A DNA stretch of 40,077 bases from Anaerosalibacter massiliensis (GTDB taxonomy: Bacteria > Bacillota > Clostridia > Tissierellales > Sporanaerobacteraceae), in the NCBI GenBank assembly GCA_000751555.1, contig CCEZ01000006.1:1-40077 (forward strand). Reading direction: 5' to 3'. The notes beneath the pieces are model-generated. The model was not told where the DNA came from, did no database searches, and saw only the letters and a list, made by a program, of their open reading frames with translations. Shown here piece after piece: positions 26,819 to 36,152 of this stretch; the stretch's first letter is position 1, and each line of letters starts with the position of its first letter. Both the position numbers and the translations under genes were made by a program.

Positions 26819-27199
26819 TTATTTTTTTAATGCAATTGCGTCTATTTCCACATCAATACCTCTTAATTGAACCCCAATAGTAGTCCTAGTTGGAAATGGC
26901 TCACTGAACATTTTTCTATATACAGAATTCATTTCATCAAAATACTTAATATCAGATAAATATACAGTTGTTCTAACAACATCTTTTAATGAACAATCTG
27001 CCTCTTTTAAAATTGATTCAATATTTTTGATAACTTGATAAGTTTGATCTTTAATATCTTTTTTTATTTCTCCCGTAATAGGATCCTGTGGACGTTGTCC
27101 AGCTGTAAAAACATAATTTTCAGTTATAATACCCTGTGAATATGGTCCTGCAGGGGATGGTGCATTTTTTGTAGAAATATCTTTAAAATTATTAGACAT
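26819..27199 (-). CDS. ridA: RidA family enamine/imine deaminase
   Basis: A 126-residue RidA (YjgF/YER057c/UK114) protein. These trimeric enzymes hydrolyse reactive enamines and imines such as 2-aminoacrylate from PLP enzymes. The catalytic arginine lies in FPTRTTIGV near residue 107, and the N-terminal APSPAGPYSQ and the GQRPQDP segment are typical. It is the first gene of an operon with nadA and nadC, 26 bp ahead of nadA. The placement suggests, as inference, a role in handling imine intermediates such as iminoaspartate. Confidence 0.95.
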   Translation of the reverse strand: MSNNFKDISTKNAPSPAGPYSQGIITENYVFTAGQRPQDPITGEIKKDIKDQTYQVIKNIESILKEADCSLKDVVRTTVYLSDIKYFDEMNSVYRKMFSEPFPTRTTIGVQLRGIDVEIDAIALKK

Positions 27200-27232
27200 T
27201 TTTAATCTCTCCTTATCTTATTGATTACAACC

Positions 27233-27261
27233 ATTATAGCAAGTGTATATACACCTGTCAA
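27233..27261 (-). promoter_or_regulatory. Consensus sigma-A promoter of ridA-nadA-nadC with spacer palindrome
   Basis: On the minus strand TTGACA (27256-27261), exactly 17 bp, then TATAAT (27233-27238): both hexamers are perfect. The spacer contains the 12-bp palindrome GTGTATATACAC (27243-27254), an ideal place for a repressor to block RNA polymerase. A NAD-responsive regulator of the NiaR or Rex kind is possible; which one is not shown by the sequence. Confidence 0.85.
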
Positions 27262-27375
27262 TACATATGCCGTTGGGACGCTAATGGCAAACTATTTTTT
27301 TATGAAAGCTAGTAATGATAATGAATAGAAAGAAATATATTAAATACATGTAGCAACCTAAAGGTTTTAAGTTAT

Positions 27376-27560
27376 CTGACAAAAGTAAAAGAATATAGTA
27401 ATATTAAGGTATCTAAGGTTATTAGCCTACCTATGAGGAATTTTAAATTTAATTATGATAAATTAATATTCCATATTATTGTAGTTTATTAAAGTATTAT
27501 CTTAATAAGAAATTGTTGTCCTCCAATGAAGTGAAATTCTTGGAAACAACGATTTTTTTA
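27376..27560 (+). ncRNA. Candidate small RNA transcription unit
   Basis: CTGACA (27376-27381), a 17-bp spacer and TAATAT (27399-27404) form a promoter with a predicted start near 27411. About 150 nt later an intrinsic terminator ends at 27560. Between them are a GGTA..CTAA/TTAG..TACC hairpin (27408-27431) and a GGAAT/ATTCC-closed stem (27437-27472), and no ORF. No known RNA family is recognised. Existence of the transcript is inferred. Confidence 0.45.
27511..27560 (+). terminator. Orphan intrinsic terminator
   Basis: AATTGTTGT (27511-27519) pairs with 27546-27554 (nine pairs including one wobble), then a 2x1 internal loop and TCCAA (27522-27526)/TTGGA (27540-27544), then TTTTTTT. No protein gene precedes it on the + strand, and the minus-strand flank has no T-run. 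Confidence 0.8.
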
Positions 27561-27617
27561 TTTTAAGAATTGGTTATTTATATTGAATATAGCAGAACTT
27601 AAATTATTCTCCATTGA

Positions 27618-27646
27618 TTGACAAAAAAATAATAATGTAGTATTGT
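27618..27646 (+). promoter_or_regulatory. Candidate promoter for the sensor kinase operon
   Basis: A perfect TTGACA (27618-27623), a 17-bp spacer, and TATTGT (27641-27646, four of six matches). It implies a leader of about 235 nt before the kinase start codon. Confidence 0.6.
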
Positions 27647-27699
27647 TAGAATATTAGGATATTTATAAAAAATTAAAACATATTTTATTTGTTATTGCA

Positions 27700-27765
27700 T
27701 GTTTTTAACATATAAAACTATTAATCTACTATTTATCTAATTAACAGTTTTATATGTTAAAAACA
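27700..27765 (+). repeat. Perfect 20-bp inverted repeat in the kinase leader
   Basis: Bases 27700-27719 are exactly complementary to 27746-27765. After one mismatch a further 5 bp pair (27721-27725 with 27740-27744), leaving a 14-nt loop. No T-run follows, so it is not a simple terminator. As RNA it would be a very stable long hairpin; as DNA it could be a paired operator or a remnant of a mobile element end pair. Confidence 0.85.
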
Positions 27766-27888
27766 GGTTATATATAACGGAAAGTTTTCATATAAATTAT
27801 ATAATAGTTTAACTTTCATTTGGACATGTTGTTTTTTATCTATACCCCGAATCATATCTAATTTTTAAATAGTTAAGGAGATTATAAT

Positions 27889-30048
27889 ATGAGATGGAAC
27901 AGTTTAAAGTTTAAAATTCCTTTTACTATATTAATATTTTCACTTAGTTCAATTCTTATGATTACCATATTTATTCAAAATGTCACCTCAAAACATATAA
28001 AAGAAGATGTTCTAAAAAATAATATGACTTTATCAAATATGTTGTCTCAACATATACAGCTTTATGTAAAGGATGCTAAAGAAACTGTTATAACATTGGC
28101 CAACTTTGCTACAGAAAGTGGAGGAGATATAGAGGAAATAGAAAAAGAAATCTATAGAATCTATGACAATTTTAAATACTTTGATTTAATTTATTTATTG
28201 GATACAGAAGGAAATATGCTTGTATCAAAGCCTGAAAATGAAAAAGCTATGATTAAACATAATTATTCCGATAGAGATTACTTTAAAAAAGTTATGGAGG
28301 ATAAGACACCTTGTATAAGTGATCTTTATGTAGGAAGAGTACTAGGACAACTTCATTTTGTCATTGCTGCACCTATATTTGATAAAAATAGTAATGTAAT
28401 AGGATTAATAGGAGGTGGAATAAATCTATCTAATATTAAAAAAATTACAGAAGAAGTACAAGAAAAATTTGAAGGAGAAATATATGTAGTAGATCAAGCA
28501 GGAGCAATTATAGTTCATCCTGAAATAGATAATATGGAACGTTTTATAAAAATGGGAAATTATACTTTTTCAAAAGATGACAATGAAATTGAATTATATG
28601 ATGTTATAAAAGATAGAGAGTCTCAACTACTAAGTTATGAAAAAAATAATGAAAAATATTATAGTACCACGAGCTTTGTAGATGAAGTTAGTTGGACAAT
28701 AGCTGTGAAACAATCAGAATTTGCTATATTAAAGGAGATGATTTGGCTAAAAAAACAATTAAGAAGTATATCTTTTATGCTTATTTTTGCAACTATAGTT
28801 ATTGGACTAATATCAGCCCAGAGAATAATAGGACCAATAGAAACTTTAGTCAAAGGTGTTAGAGTGCTAGGAAGTTCTTGTGAAAGTGTAATTCCCATTT
28901 CTATAAACTCCAATGATGAAATAGGAGAGTTAGCGGAAGTCTTTAATGATATGAGTGTTAAACTTAAGAATAATATGAATAGGCTTAAAGAATCTTATAA
29001 TAGAGAAAACTATTTTAGACAGTATTTAGACAATATTTTAAAGAGTTTAGGAAGTGGGATATTAGTAGTAAATGAAAAAGGTAATATAACTTTATTTAAC
29101 AAAGCAGCAGAAGAGATAACAGGATTTAAATCTAAGGATTACATAGGAAAAAATTCTCTTGATTTTTTTAAGAAAACAGAAATTTGCTTAGAAGATTTTG
29201 TGGAAAATATTAAAAATGATGAAGACATTCTAATTTTAGAAAGACAGCTAAAAAGAAGTGATAAAAAATACATACCAATAAATATTTCTATATCATTAGC
29301 TTTTGATGAAAATAAAAAGGTAATTGGCATAATTTATCTCTTTAATGATATTTCCAGGGAAAAGAAAATGGATAGAGAATTAAAAAAATTAGATAGAATG
29401 CATATTCTAGGAGAATTATCTGCAGCACTTATTCATGATATTGGAAATCCATTGGCTGGAATAAGTAATTTGTTAGAACTTTTAGACACTAATTGGGAAG
29501 ATGAGAAACTAAGGGAAGAGATATTTTACTTTTTAGATAAAGAAATAAGAGAATTAAATGATCTTATTGTAAACTTCCTGAGTTTTTCAAGGGACACTAG
29601 TTTAAACAAAGAACCAACAAATATAGTTGAACTTATGAAAGAAGTCATAAATTTACTTAGGCCAGAAATTATCAATAAAAATATTAGACTTTCGGAAAAT
29701 TATATGGATGAACAAAAGTCTATAGTAAATGTAAATAAAGGAAATATAAAACAAGCACTTATAAATATAATAATTAATTGTATACAAGCAGTAGGCAAAA
29801 GTGGAATAATTTTCATGGTAATCAAAAATTATGAGGAAAAAATAATTATAAATATTAAAGATAATGGCAAGGGAATAAAAAAGAGAGATCTAGGAAAAAT
29901 ATTTGAACCTTTTTATACTACAAAGAAGGAAGGTACTGGACTAGGTCTTTCCAGTACCTATAAGACAATTAAAGAACATGATGGCCATATTTTTGTTAAT
30001 AGTGAGATAGGTAAAGGTACAGAGTTTGTTATAGAATTAAAAAAATAG
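27889..30048 (+). CDS. Cache-domain sensor histidine kinase
   Basis: A 719-residue membrane kinase. The order is TM1 (about 11-31), an extracellular double-Cache domain (about 35-285, with SDRDYF and the VIAAPIFD..NVIGLIGG signature), TM2 (about 293-310), HAMP (about 311-365), PAS (about 375-490), HisKA with phospho-acceptor H516 in ALIHDIGNPLAG, and HATPase with the N box near 630, DNGKG at 658-662 and GTGLGL at 682-687. The layout resembles DctB/AtoS-like kinases partnered with sigma-54 regulators. The ligand is unknown; a C4-dicarboxylate or short-chain acid is inferred from the operon downstream. The partner regulator starts 22 bp later. Confidence 0.93.
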   Translation: MRWNSLKFKIPFTILIFSLSSILMITIFIQNVTSKHIKEDVLKNNMTLSNMLSQHIQLYVKDAKETVITLANFATESGGDIEEIEKEIYRIYDNFKYFDLIYLLDTEGNMLVSKPENEKAMIKHNYSDRDYFKKVMEDKTPCISDLYVGRVLGQLHFVIAAPIFDKNSNVIGLIGGGINLSNIKKITEEVQEKFEGEIYVVDQAGAIIVHPEIDNMERFIKMGNYTFSKDDNEIELYDVIKDRESQLLSYEKNNEKYYSTTSFVDEVSWTIAVKQSEFAILKEMIWLKKQLRSISFMLIFATIVIGLISAQRIIGPIETLVKGVRVLGSSCESVIPISINSNDEIGELAEVFNDMSVKLKNNMNRLKESYNRENYFRQYLDNILKSLGSGILVVNEKGNITLFNKAAEEITGFKSKDYIGKNSLDFFKKTEICLEDFVENIKNDEDILILERQLKRSDKKYIPINISISLAFDENKKVIGIIYLFNDISREKKMDRELKKLDRMHILGELSAALIHDIGNPLAGISNLLELLDTNWEDEKLREEIFYFLDKEIRELNDLIVNFLSFSRDTSLNKEPTNIVELMKEVINLLRPEIINKNIRLSENYMDEQKSIVNVNKGNIKQALINIIINCIQAVGKSGIIFMVIKNYEEKIIINIKDNGKGIKKRDLGKIFEPFYTTKKEGTGLGLSSTYKTIKEHDGHIFVNSEIGKGTEFVIELKK

Positions 30049-30070
30049 TTGGCTAAATTGGAGGAATTCT

Positions 30071-31387
30071 ATGAAGATATTAATAATTGATGATGAAGAG
30101 AGTATTCGTTTTTCATTAAAGGTAAGTTTGGGAAAACTTGGCTTTGAGTCATTAGTAGCGGAAACAGGCGAAGAAGGATTAGAATTATTTAAATCCCACT
30201 CTCCTAAATTAGCAATTGTAGATATAAAATTACCAGGCATAGATGGCATAGAAGTTCTTAAGAGAATTAAAAAGGTAGATCCAGACTGTATAGTTATAAT
30301 GATAACCTATTTAAGTGAAGTTAGATTAGCAGTTAAATCTATGAAAATAGGAGCTTATGATTATTTTATGAAGCCCTTTTCTCTTGCAGAAATAAATAAT
30401 GCTGTTAAAAAAGCAGCTAGATATATTGAAAAAAAACAAGAATTAGATAAATTGAATTATGAATCAGAATTTATAGGGGAAAGTGCTCCTATTAAGAATA
30501 TTAAAGACATAATCGAAGTTATTTCTAAATTAGAAATGAGTACTCATGTTTTAATACAAGGAGAAAGTGGGACAGGTAAAGAAGTAGTAGCTGAACTCAT
30601 TCATGAAAAAATGAGGAAAGATAAGGCTTTTGTGCCTTTAAATTGCAGTGCTATACCTAAAAATCTTCAGGAAAGTGAATTATTTGGATATGAAAAGGGA
30701 GCCTTTACAGGAGCTAGTGAAAGCAAGGAAGGATTAATAGGAAAATCTCATGAAGGAATTCTTTTTTTGGATGAAATCGGTGATATGGATTTAAGTCTAC
30801 AAGCTAAACTTCTAAGGGTATTACAGGAGAAAAAATATAGACCTATAGGTTCTTTAGAAGAGAAAGAATTTGATACAACTATTATTGCAGCTACAAACAA
30901 AAATTTGCAGGAAGAAGTAAAGAAAGGAAATTTTAGGGATGATTTATATTATAGATTAAATATAATACCTATATACATTCCACCTCTTAGAGAAAGAAAG
31001 GAAGACATTCCACTGCTTATCTATTCATTTCTAGAAGAATATAATTTAAAATTAAATAAAGGGATTAAAAAAGTCGATAAAGAAGCAATGGATATATTAT
31101 TAAACTACAATTGGCCAGGAAATATTAGAGAATTAAAAAATGTTATAGAGAGAATGGCTATTTTCAATAAAGGAGACTCAATTTATATAAAAGATTTGCC
31201 TAATGAAATAAAAAGTTATTTTTATGAAGAAAAAAAGAAATTATCTCCACTTGAAATTGCAGAACTAAAAGTAATACTGAGCTCTTTAGAAAGACATGAT
31301 TGGAATATATCTAAAGTATCTGAAGAATTAAATATATCTAGACAGACTATAAGGAGGAAAATGGGAAAGTATGATTTGGAAAAGTAA
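30071..31387 (+). CDS. Sigma-54-dependent response regulator (NtrC/AtoC family)
   Basis: A 438-residue activator. The receiver domain (about 1-120) has phospho-acceptor D51. The AAA+ domain carries Walker A GESGTGKE, an intact GAFTGA loop that contacts sigma-54, Walker B ILFLDEIGD and the arginine-finger region. A Fis-type HTH lies at the C-terminus (WNISKVSEELNISRQTIRRK). It is the cognate partner of the kinase just upstream. A terminator and a -24/-12 promoter directly follow, so its most likely target is the adjacent methylmalonyl-CoA operon. The sigma-54 gene itself is outside the window. Confidence 0.95.
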   Translation: MKILIIDDEESIRFSLKVSLGKLGFESLVAETGEEGLELFKSHSPKLAIVDIKLPGIDGIEVLKRIKKVDPDCIVIMITYLSEVRLAVKSMKIGAYDYFMKPFSLAEINNAVKKAARYIEKKQELDKLNYESEFIGESAPIKNIKDIIEVISKLEMSTHVLIQGESGTGKEVVAELIHEKMRKDKAFVPLNCSAIPKNLQESELFGYEKGAFTGASESKEGLIGKSHEGILFLDEIGDMDLSLQAKLLRVLQEKKYRPIGSLEEKEFDTTIIAATNKNLQEEVKKGNFRDDLYYRLNIIPIYIPPLRERKEDIPLLIYSFLEEYNLKLNKGIKKVDKEAMDILLNYNWPGNIRELKNVIERMAIFNKGDSIYIKDLPNEIKSYFYEEKKKLSPLEIAELKVILSSLERHDWNISKVSEELNISRQTIRRKMGKYDLEK

Positions 31388-31403
31388 ATAGTATTTTGTT
31401 TAG

Positions 31404-31449
31404 TGGTAAGTTTTGAACGTGAAAGTTCAAGACTTACCATTTTTTATTT
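31404..31449 (+). terminator. Intrinsic terminator after the response regulator
   Basis: Bases 31404-31418 pair with 31425-31439 (15 bp with one wobble, loop GTGAAA), followed by TTTTTTATTT. It separates the two-component operon from the catabolic operon. The stem also holds the palindrome TTGAAC..GTTCAA, which could double as an activator site about 75 bp upstream of the sigma-54 promoter. Confidence 0.92.
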
Positions 31450-31498
31450 ATGAATAAATAGAACATTAGTAAATTAGCATTTTATTGTAAAATAAAAT

Positions 31499-31514
31499 TG
31501 GCACAGTTTGTGCA
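31499..31514 (+). promoter_or_regulatory. Sigma-54 (-24/-12) promoter of the methylmalonyl-CoA operon
   Basis: TGGCAC at 31499-31504, five bases, then GTGCA at 31510-31514. The invariant GG (31500-31501) and GC (31512-31513) are separated by exactly 10 bp, as sigma-54 holoenzyme requires. The only departure from the TGGCAC-N5-TTGCA consensus is the first base of the -12 block. It lies 49 bp before the first gene and about 110 bp after a sigma-54 activator gene. Confidence 0.87.
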
Positions 31515-31562
31515 ACAATTATATAATTAAATTACAGATTTGAATAATTAGAAGGAGGGGTT

Positions 31563-33071
31563 ATGTTGACAAAGGAGAGAATAAGATGTGAAAAACTAAG
31601 GGATAGAATAATTTCAGCTGAAGAAGCTGCAAATATATTTAAAACAGGAATGGTTGTAGGAACTAGTGGTTTTACTCCAGCAGGTTATCCGAAAGCAGTA
31701 CCTTTAGCTTTAGCTAAAAGGGCAGATAAAGGCGATAAGGTAGAGATAACTTTAATGACAGGAGCTTCAGTTGGAGATGAGCTTGATGGTGCATTATCAA
31801 GAGCTGGAGTAATAAAAAAGAGATTTCCCTATCAAACTAATACTTCTTGTAGAAATAGTATAAATAACGAGGAAATAGAGTTTTCAGATATACATTTAAG
31901 TCATTTACCTCAATGGGTGAAATATGGATTTATAGAAAAGATAGATATTGCACTTGTAGAAGCTATAGCTATAACAGAAGAAGGAGGAATAATTCCATCT
32001 ACATCTATAGGAAATGCCAATGTATATGTACAAAAGGCAGATAAAGTAATAGTAGAAATAAATACTAGTCAGCCTTTAGGATTAGAAGGTATACATGACA
32101 TATATAGTCCTGAAAATCCTCCAAATAGGAAGCCTATTCCAATACTAAAAACAGGAGATAGAGTTGGTACATCTTATATACCATGTGATCCTGAGAAAAT
32201 AGTAGGTATAGTTATTACAGATATAAAAGATGCCAATAAGAAATTAGCTGCCATAGATGAAGATTCTAGAAAGATGGCAAATAATTTAATAGATTTCTTA
32301 GAAGGGGAAATAAGATTTGGAAGATTGCCAGAAAATCTCCTTCCATTACAATCTGGAGTAGGCAGTGTAGCAAATGCAGTATTAGGGGGATTAGTAGATT
32401 CGAACTATGAAAATTTAACTGTTTATTCTGAGGTTTTACAGGACTCGGTATTAGACTTAATAGATTGTGGAAAAGTGAATACAGCTTCTTCTACATCTCT
32501 TACCTTGTCAGAGGAAAGATTAGAAAATTTCTATAACAATATAGATCAATATAAAGAAAAAATAATACTTAGACCACAGGAAATAAGTAATAATCCTGAA
32601 GTAATAAGAAGGTTAGGAATAATAGCTATAAACACAGCAATAGAAGTGGATTTATACGGCAATGTAAACTCTAGTAATATAATGGGAAGCAGACTTATGA
32701 ATGGAATAGGAGGCTCGGGAGACTTTGCACGAAATGCTTATCTTTCCATATTTGTAACACAGACAACAGCTAAAAATGGCAATATATCTTGCATAGTACC
32801 AATGGTATCTCACTGTGATCATACAGAACATGATGTTCAAATCATAGTAACAGAGCAAGGAGTTGCAGATTTAAGGGGATTGAGCCCTAAAGGTAGAGCT
32901 AAAACTATAATTGAAAATTGTGCTACGGGAGAATATAAAGAAATGCTAAAAGACTATTATAATAGAGCTTTAAAATGCTCCAAGTATAAGCATACTCCTC
33001 ATATTATTGGTGAGGCTTTATCATGGCATAATAGGTTTTTAGAAACAGGTACTATGAGGATAAATCCTTAA
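31563..33071 (+). CDS. Acetyl-CoA hydrolase/transferase family: succinate/propionate CoA-transferase
   Basis: A 502-residue family I CoA-transferase of the Cat1/ScpC/AarC group. The expected catalytic glutamate is E290 in YSEVLQD, and the GIGGSGDFARNA and EQGVADLRGLSPKGRA blocks match the succinyl-CoA-using branch. In this operon the likely reaction is propionyl-CoA + succinate to propionate + succinyl-CoA, as for E. coli ScpC; acetate could be an alternative acceptor. ATG 31563 follows AAGGAGGGG. It is first in the operon after the sigma-54 promoter. Confidence 0.87.
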   Translation: MLTKERIRCEKLRDRIISAEEAANIFKTGMVVGTSGFTPAGYPKAVPLALAKRADKGDKVEITLMTGASVGDELDGALSRAGVIKKRFPYQTNTSCRNSINNEEIEFSDIHLSHLPQWVKYGFIEKIDIALVEAIAITEEGGIIPSTSIGNANVYVQKADKVIVEINTSQPLGLEGIHDIYSPENPPNRKPIPILKTGDRVGTSYIPCDPEKIVGIVITDIKDANKKLAAIDEDSRKMANNLIDFLEGEIRFGRLPENLLPLQSGVGSVANAVLGGLVDSNYENLTVYSEVLQDSVLDLIDCGKVNTASSTSLTLSEERLENFYNNIDQYKEKIILRPQEISNNPEVIRRLGIIAINTAIEVDLYGNVNSSNIMGSRLMNGIGGSGDFARNAYLSIFVTQTTAKNGNISCIVPMVSHCDHTEHDVQIIVTEQGVADLRGLSPKGRAKTIIENCATGEYKEMLKDYYNRALKCSKYKHTPHIIGEALSWHNRFLETGTMRINP

Positions 33072-33097
33072 AATTATAATATAAGGGGGTTTTGTAA

Positions 33098-34777
33098 GTG
33101 TTTAACGACAATGAAATAATTAATATTAAAGAATCTAAAAAGAAATGGGAAAGTGAAGTAGTAGATAAAGCAATTAAAAGATTTCCAGAAAGAAAAGAAA
33201 AGTTTTCTACAGTTTCAGATATTGAAGTAGACAGATTATATACTCCTGAAAATATGGAGAACTCCGACTATGAAAAAGATCTAGGGTACCCTGGAAAATA
33301 TCCATATACTAGAGGAGTTCAACCTACAATGTATAGAGGTAGGTTATGGACTATGAGACAGTATGCAGGATTTGCTACAGCAGAAGAGTCAAATAAAAGA
33401 TATAAATACCTTCTTGAACAAGGACAAACAGGTCTTAGTGTAGCTTTTGATCTTCCAACTCAAATTGGCTATGATTCAGATCACTCTCTAAGTGCAGGAG
33501 AAGTAGGAAAAGTTGGAGTAGCCATTGATTCATTAAAAGATATGGAGATTTTATTTAATGGAATTCCATTAGATAAAGTAAGTACTTCCATGACTATAAA
33601 TGCTCCTGCCAGTGTTCTTTTAGCTATGTATATAGCAGTAGCTGAAAAGCAAGGTGTATCTCAAGATAAACTTAGAGGTACTATTCAAAATGACATATTG
33701 AAAGAATATATTGCAAGAGGAACTTATATTTTCCCTCCAGAACCTTCTATGAGACTTATAACAGATATATTTGAATATTGCTCTAAAAACGTTCCTAAGT
33801 GGAATACCATAAGTATTAGTGGATATCACATTAGAGAAGCAGGAGCTACTGCTATACAAGAAGTAGCTTTTACGTTAGCAGATGGAATTGCATATGTAGA
33901 GGCAGCAATTGAGACAGGATTAGATGTAGATGATTTTGCACCTAGACTTTCATTTTTCTTCAATGCTCATAACAATTTATTGGAGGAGATAGCTAAATAT
34001 AGAGCGGCAAGAAGGATTTGGGCTAAGATAATGAAAAATAGATTCAAAGCTAAAAATGAAAAATCCATGAAACTTAAATTCCATACACAAACAGCAGGAT
34101 GTACATTAACAGCTCAACAACCAGATAACAACATAATAAGAGTAACTGTTCAAGCATTGGCAGCAGTTCTTGGAGGAACTCAATCTCTACATACTAATTC
34201 TAGAGATGAGGCATTAGCCTTACCAAGTGAAGAATCTGTAAGAATTGCCCTTAGAACTCAACAAGTCTTGGCTTATGAAAGTGGAGTTACTGAAACTATA
34301 GATCCATTAGCAGGTTCCTATTATATAGAATCTTTAACAGATCAAATAGAAGAAGAAGCTATGAAATATATTGAAAAAATAGATGAATTAGGAGGAATGC
34401 CACAAGCAGTAGAAAAAGGTTATGTACAAAAAGAAATACAAAATAGCTCTTATAAATATCAAATGGAAGTAGAATCAAATGAAAGAATAGTAGTTGGGGT
34501 AAATAAATTCCAAACAGAGGAAAAACATCATGAAGATATATTAAAAGTTGATCCTGAAGTAGAAAGACTCCAAAAGGAAAAAATAAATAAATTGAAATCT
34601 ACAAGAAATAATGATGAAGTTAAGAAAAATTTAGCAAATCTAAAGAAGTTAGCAAAAACAGATGAAAATCTAATGCCATATATATTATCAGCAGTTAAAT
34701 CCTATGCTACATTAGGAGAGATATGTGATGTTTTAAGATCTGTATTTGGTGAATATGAACAATCTGTAATTTTATAG
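33098..34777 (+). CDS. Methylmalonyl-CoA mutase, catalytic (large) subunit
   Basis: A 559-residue (beta/alpha)8-barrel subunit without the B12-binding domain, which is a separate gene here. It interconverts succinyl-CoA and (R)-methylmalonyl-CoA using adenosylcobalamin. Specificity residues Y89 (RQYAGF), R207 (YIARGTYIF) and H244 (SGYHIREAG) agree with methylmalonyl-CoA mutase numbering and argue against isobutyryl-CoA mutase, which has Phe and Gln at the first two. The start is GTG 33098, preceded by AAGGGGG and an in-frame stop just upstream. Confidence 0.95.
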   Translation: MFNDNEIINIKESKKKWESEVVDKAIKRFPERKEKFSTVSDIEVDRLYTPENMENSDYEKDLGYPGKYPYTRGVQPTMYRGRLWTMRQYAGFATAEESNKRYKYLLEQGQTGLSVAFDLPTQIGYDSDHSLSAGEVGKVGVAIDSLKDMEILFNGIPLDKVSTSMTINAPASVLLAMYIAVAEKQGVSQDKLRGTIQNDILKEYIARGTYIFPPEPSMRLITDIFEYCSKNVPKWNTISISGYHIREAGATAIQEVAFTLADGIAYVEAAIETGLDVDDFAPRLSFFFNAHNNLLEEIAKYRAARRIWAKIMKNRFKAKNEKSMKLKFHTQTAGCTLTAQQPDNNIIRVTVQALAAVLGGTQSLHTNSRDEALALPSEESVRIALRTQQVLAYESGVTETIDPLAGSYYIESLTDQIEEEAMKYIEKIDELGGMPQAVEKGYVQKEIQNSSYKYQMEVESNERIVVGVNKFQTEEKHHEDILKVDPEVERLQKEKINKLKSTRNNDEVKKNLANLKKLAKTDENLMPYILSAVKSYATLGEICDVLRSVFGEYEQSVIL

Positions 34778-34789
34778 GGAGGGACTAAA

Positions 34790-35185
<396 letters not shown>

Positions 35186-35203
35186 TATAGGTGGTGCTTT
35201 AAA

Positions 35204-36133
35204 TTGAATTTAGAAGAAAGATTGCTTCATGGAGACAAAAGAGCTTGTGCTAGAGTCATAACTATAATGGAGAATAATCAAAAAAAGGCTTTTGAAATCA
35301 TAAGAAATAACTATCATAAAACTGGTAATGCCTATGTTATAGGAATTACTGGACCACCTGGTAGTGGAAAAAGTACTCTTACTGACAGACTTACAAGAGA
35401 GCTTTTAAACAGAGGAAAAAAAGTAGGAATTATAGCTATAGATCCTACTAGCCCTTTTACCGGTGGTGCAATACTTGGAGATAGGATTAGAATGAATGAT
35501 TTATCTTTAAATGAAAATGTATTTATTAGAAGTATGGGGACTAGAGGTTCATTAGGAGGACTTTCTAAAGCTGCTCAAGGTGCAATAAAGGTTTTAGATA
35601 TTTATGGTGTAGACTATATTTTCGTAGAAACAGTAGGGGTAGGTCAATCAGAAATAGATATAGTCAAAGCAGCAGATACAGTACTTATGGTTATGGTCCC
35701 TAATTTAGGTGACGATATACAAGCTATAAAAGCAGGAATAATGGAAATAGCTGATATATTTGCTATAAATAAATCAGATATAGATGGAGCAGATAAAACT
35801 CAAGTTGAAATTGAAATGAATCTAGATTTAAACCAAGGAGAAGATTATAGACCACCAGTTTTAAAAGTATCGGCAAGGAAAAATGAAGGTATTGGAAGTT
35901 TAGTAGATGAGATAGTTGGACATAGAGAATATTTAGAAGAAACAGGGGAGCTAAAAAAGAGAAGGAAACGTAATACAAAGATGGAAATACTAAATCTTGT
36001 GGAAGAAGAACTTATGGAGATAATATTTTCAAAAATGAAAAAAGAATCTAGTTTTGATGCAATAATAGATAATGTTGTCTCTAGAAAGCTAGATCCATAT
36101 ACTGCTAGAGACAATATAATTAAATTAATTTAA
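35204..36133 (+). CDS. meaB: Methylmalonyl-CoA mutase-associated GTPase MeaB
   Basis: A 309-residue G3E GTPase (ArgK/MeaB) that guards mutase cofactor loading and release. P-loop GPPGSGKS is at 50-57, with [27 protein letters not shown] and NKSD as later motifs. It starts at TTG 35204, set by TAGGTGG about eight bases upstream. Its place right after both mutase subunits is diagnostic. The older name ArgK, arginine transport kinase, is not appropriate in this context. Confidence 0.96.
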   Translation: MNLEERLLHGDKRACARVITIMENNQKKAFEIIRNNYHKTGNAYVIGITGPPGSGKSTLTDRLTRELLNRGKKVGIIAIDPTSPFTGGAILGDRIRMNDLSLNENVFIRSMGTRGSLGGLSKAAQGAIKVLDIYGVDYIFVETVGVGQSEIDIVKAADTVLMVMVPNLGDDIQAIKAGIMEIADIFAINKSDIDGADKTQVEIEMNLDLNQGEDYRPPVLKVSARKNEGIGSLVDEIVGHREYLEETGELKKRRKRNTKMEILNLVEEELMEIIFSKMKKESSFDAIIDNVVSRKLDPYTARDNIIKLI

Positions 36134-36152
36134 TTATAAGGAGGTTAGAAAT

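Larger units (their letters stand above)
27262..27888. other. 627-bp gene-free region between ridA and the sensor kinase gene
   Basis: No ORF with a ribosome binding site is present on either strand. It contains a promoter at 27376-27404, a terminator at 27511-27560, a second promoter at 27618-27646, a 20-bp perfect inverted repeat at 27700-27765, a GTTATATATAAC palindrome at 27767-27778 and a GAAAGTT/AACTTTC repeat pair at about 27780-27818. Each main element is listed separately. Confidence 0.8.

Noticed and set aside
27270-27292. GGGACGC and GGCAAAC words resembling a c-di-GMP riboswitch
   Set aside because: The order of the two motifs is reversed relative to the c-di-GMP-I aptamer, and no matching helices or receptor segment are visible.
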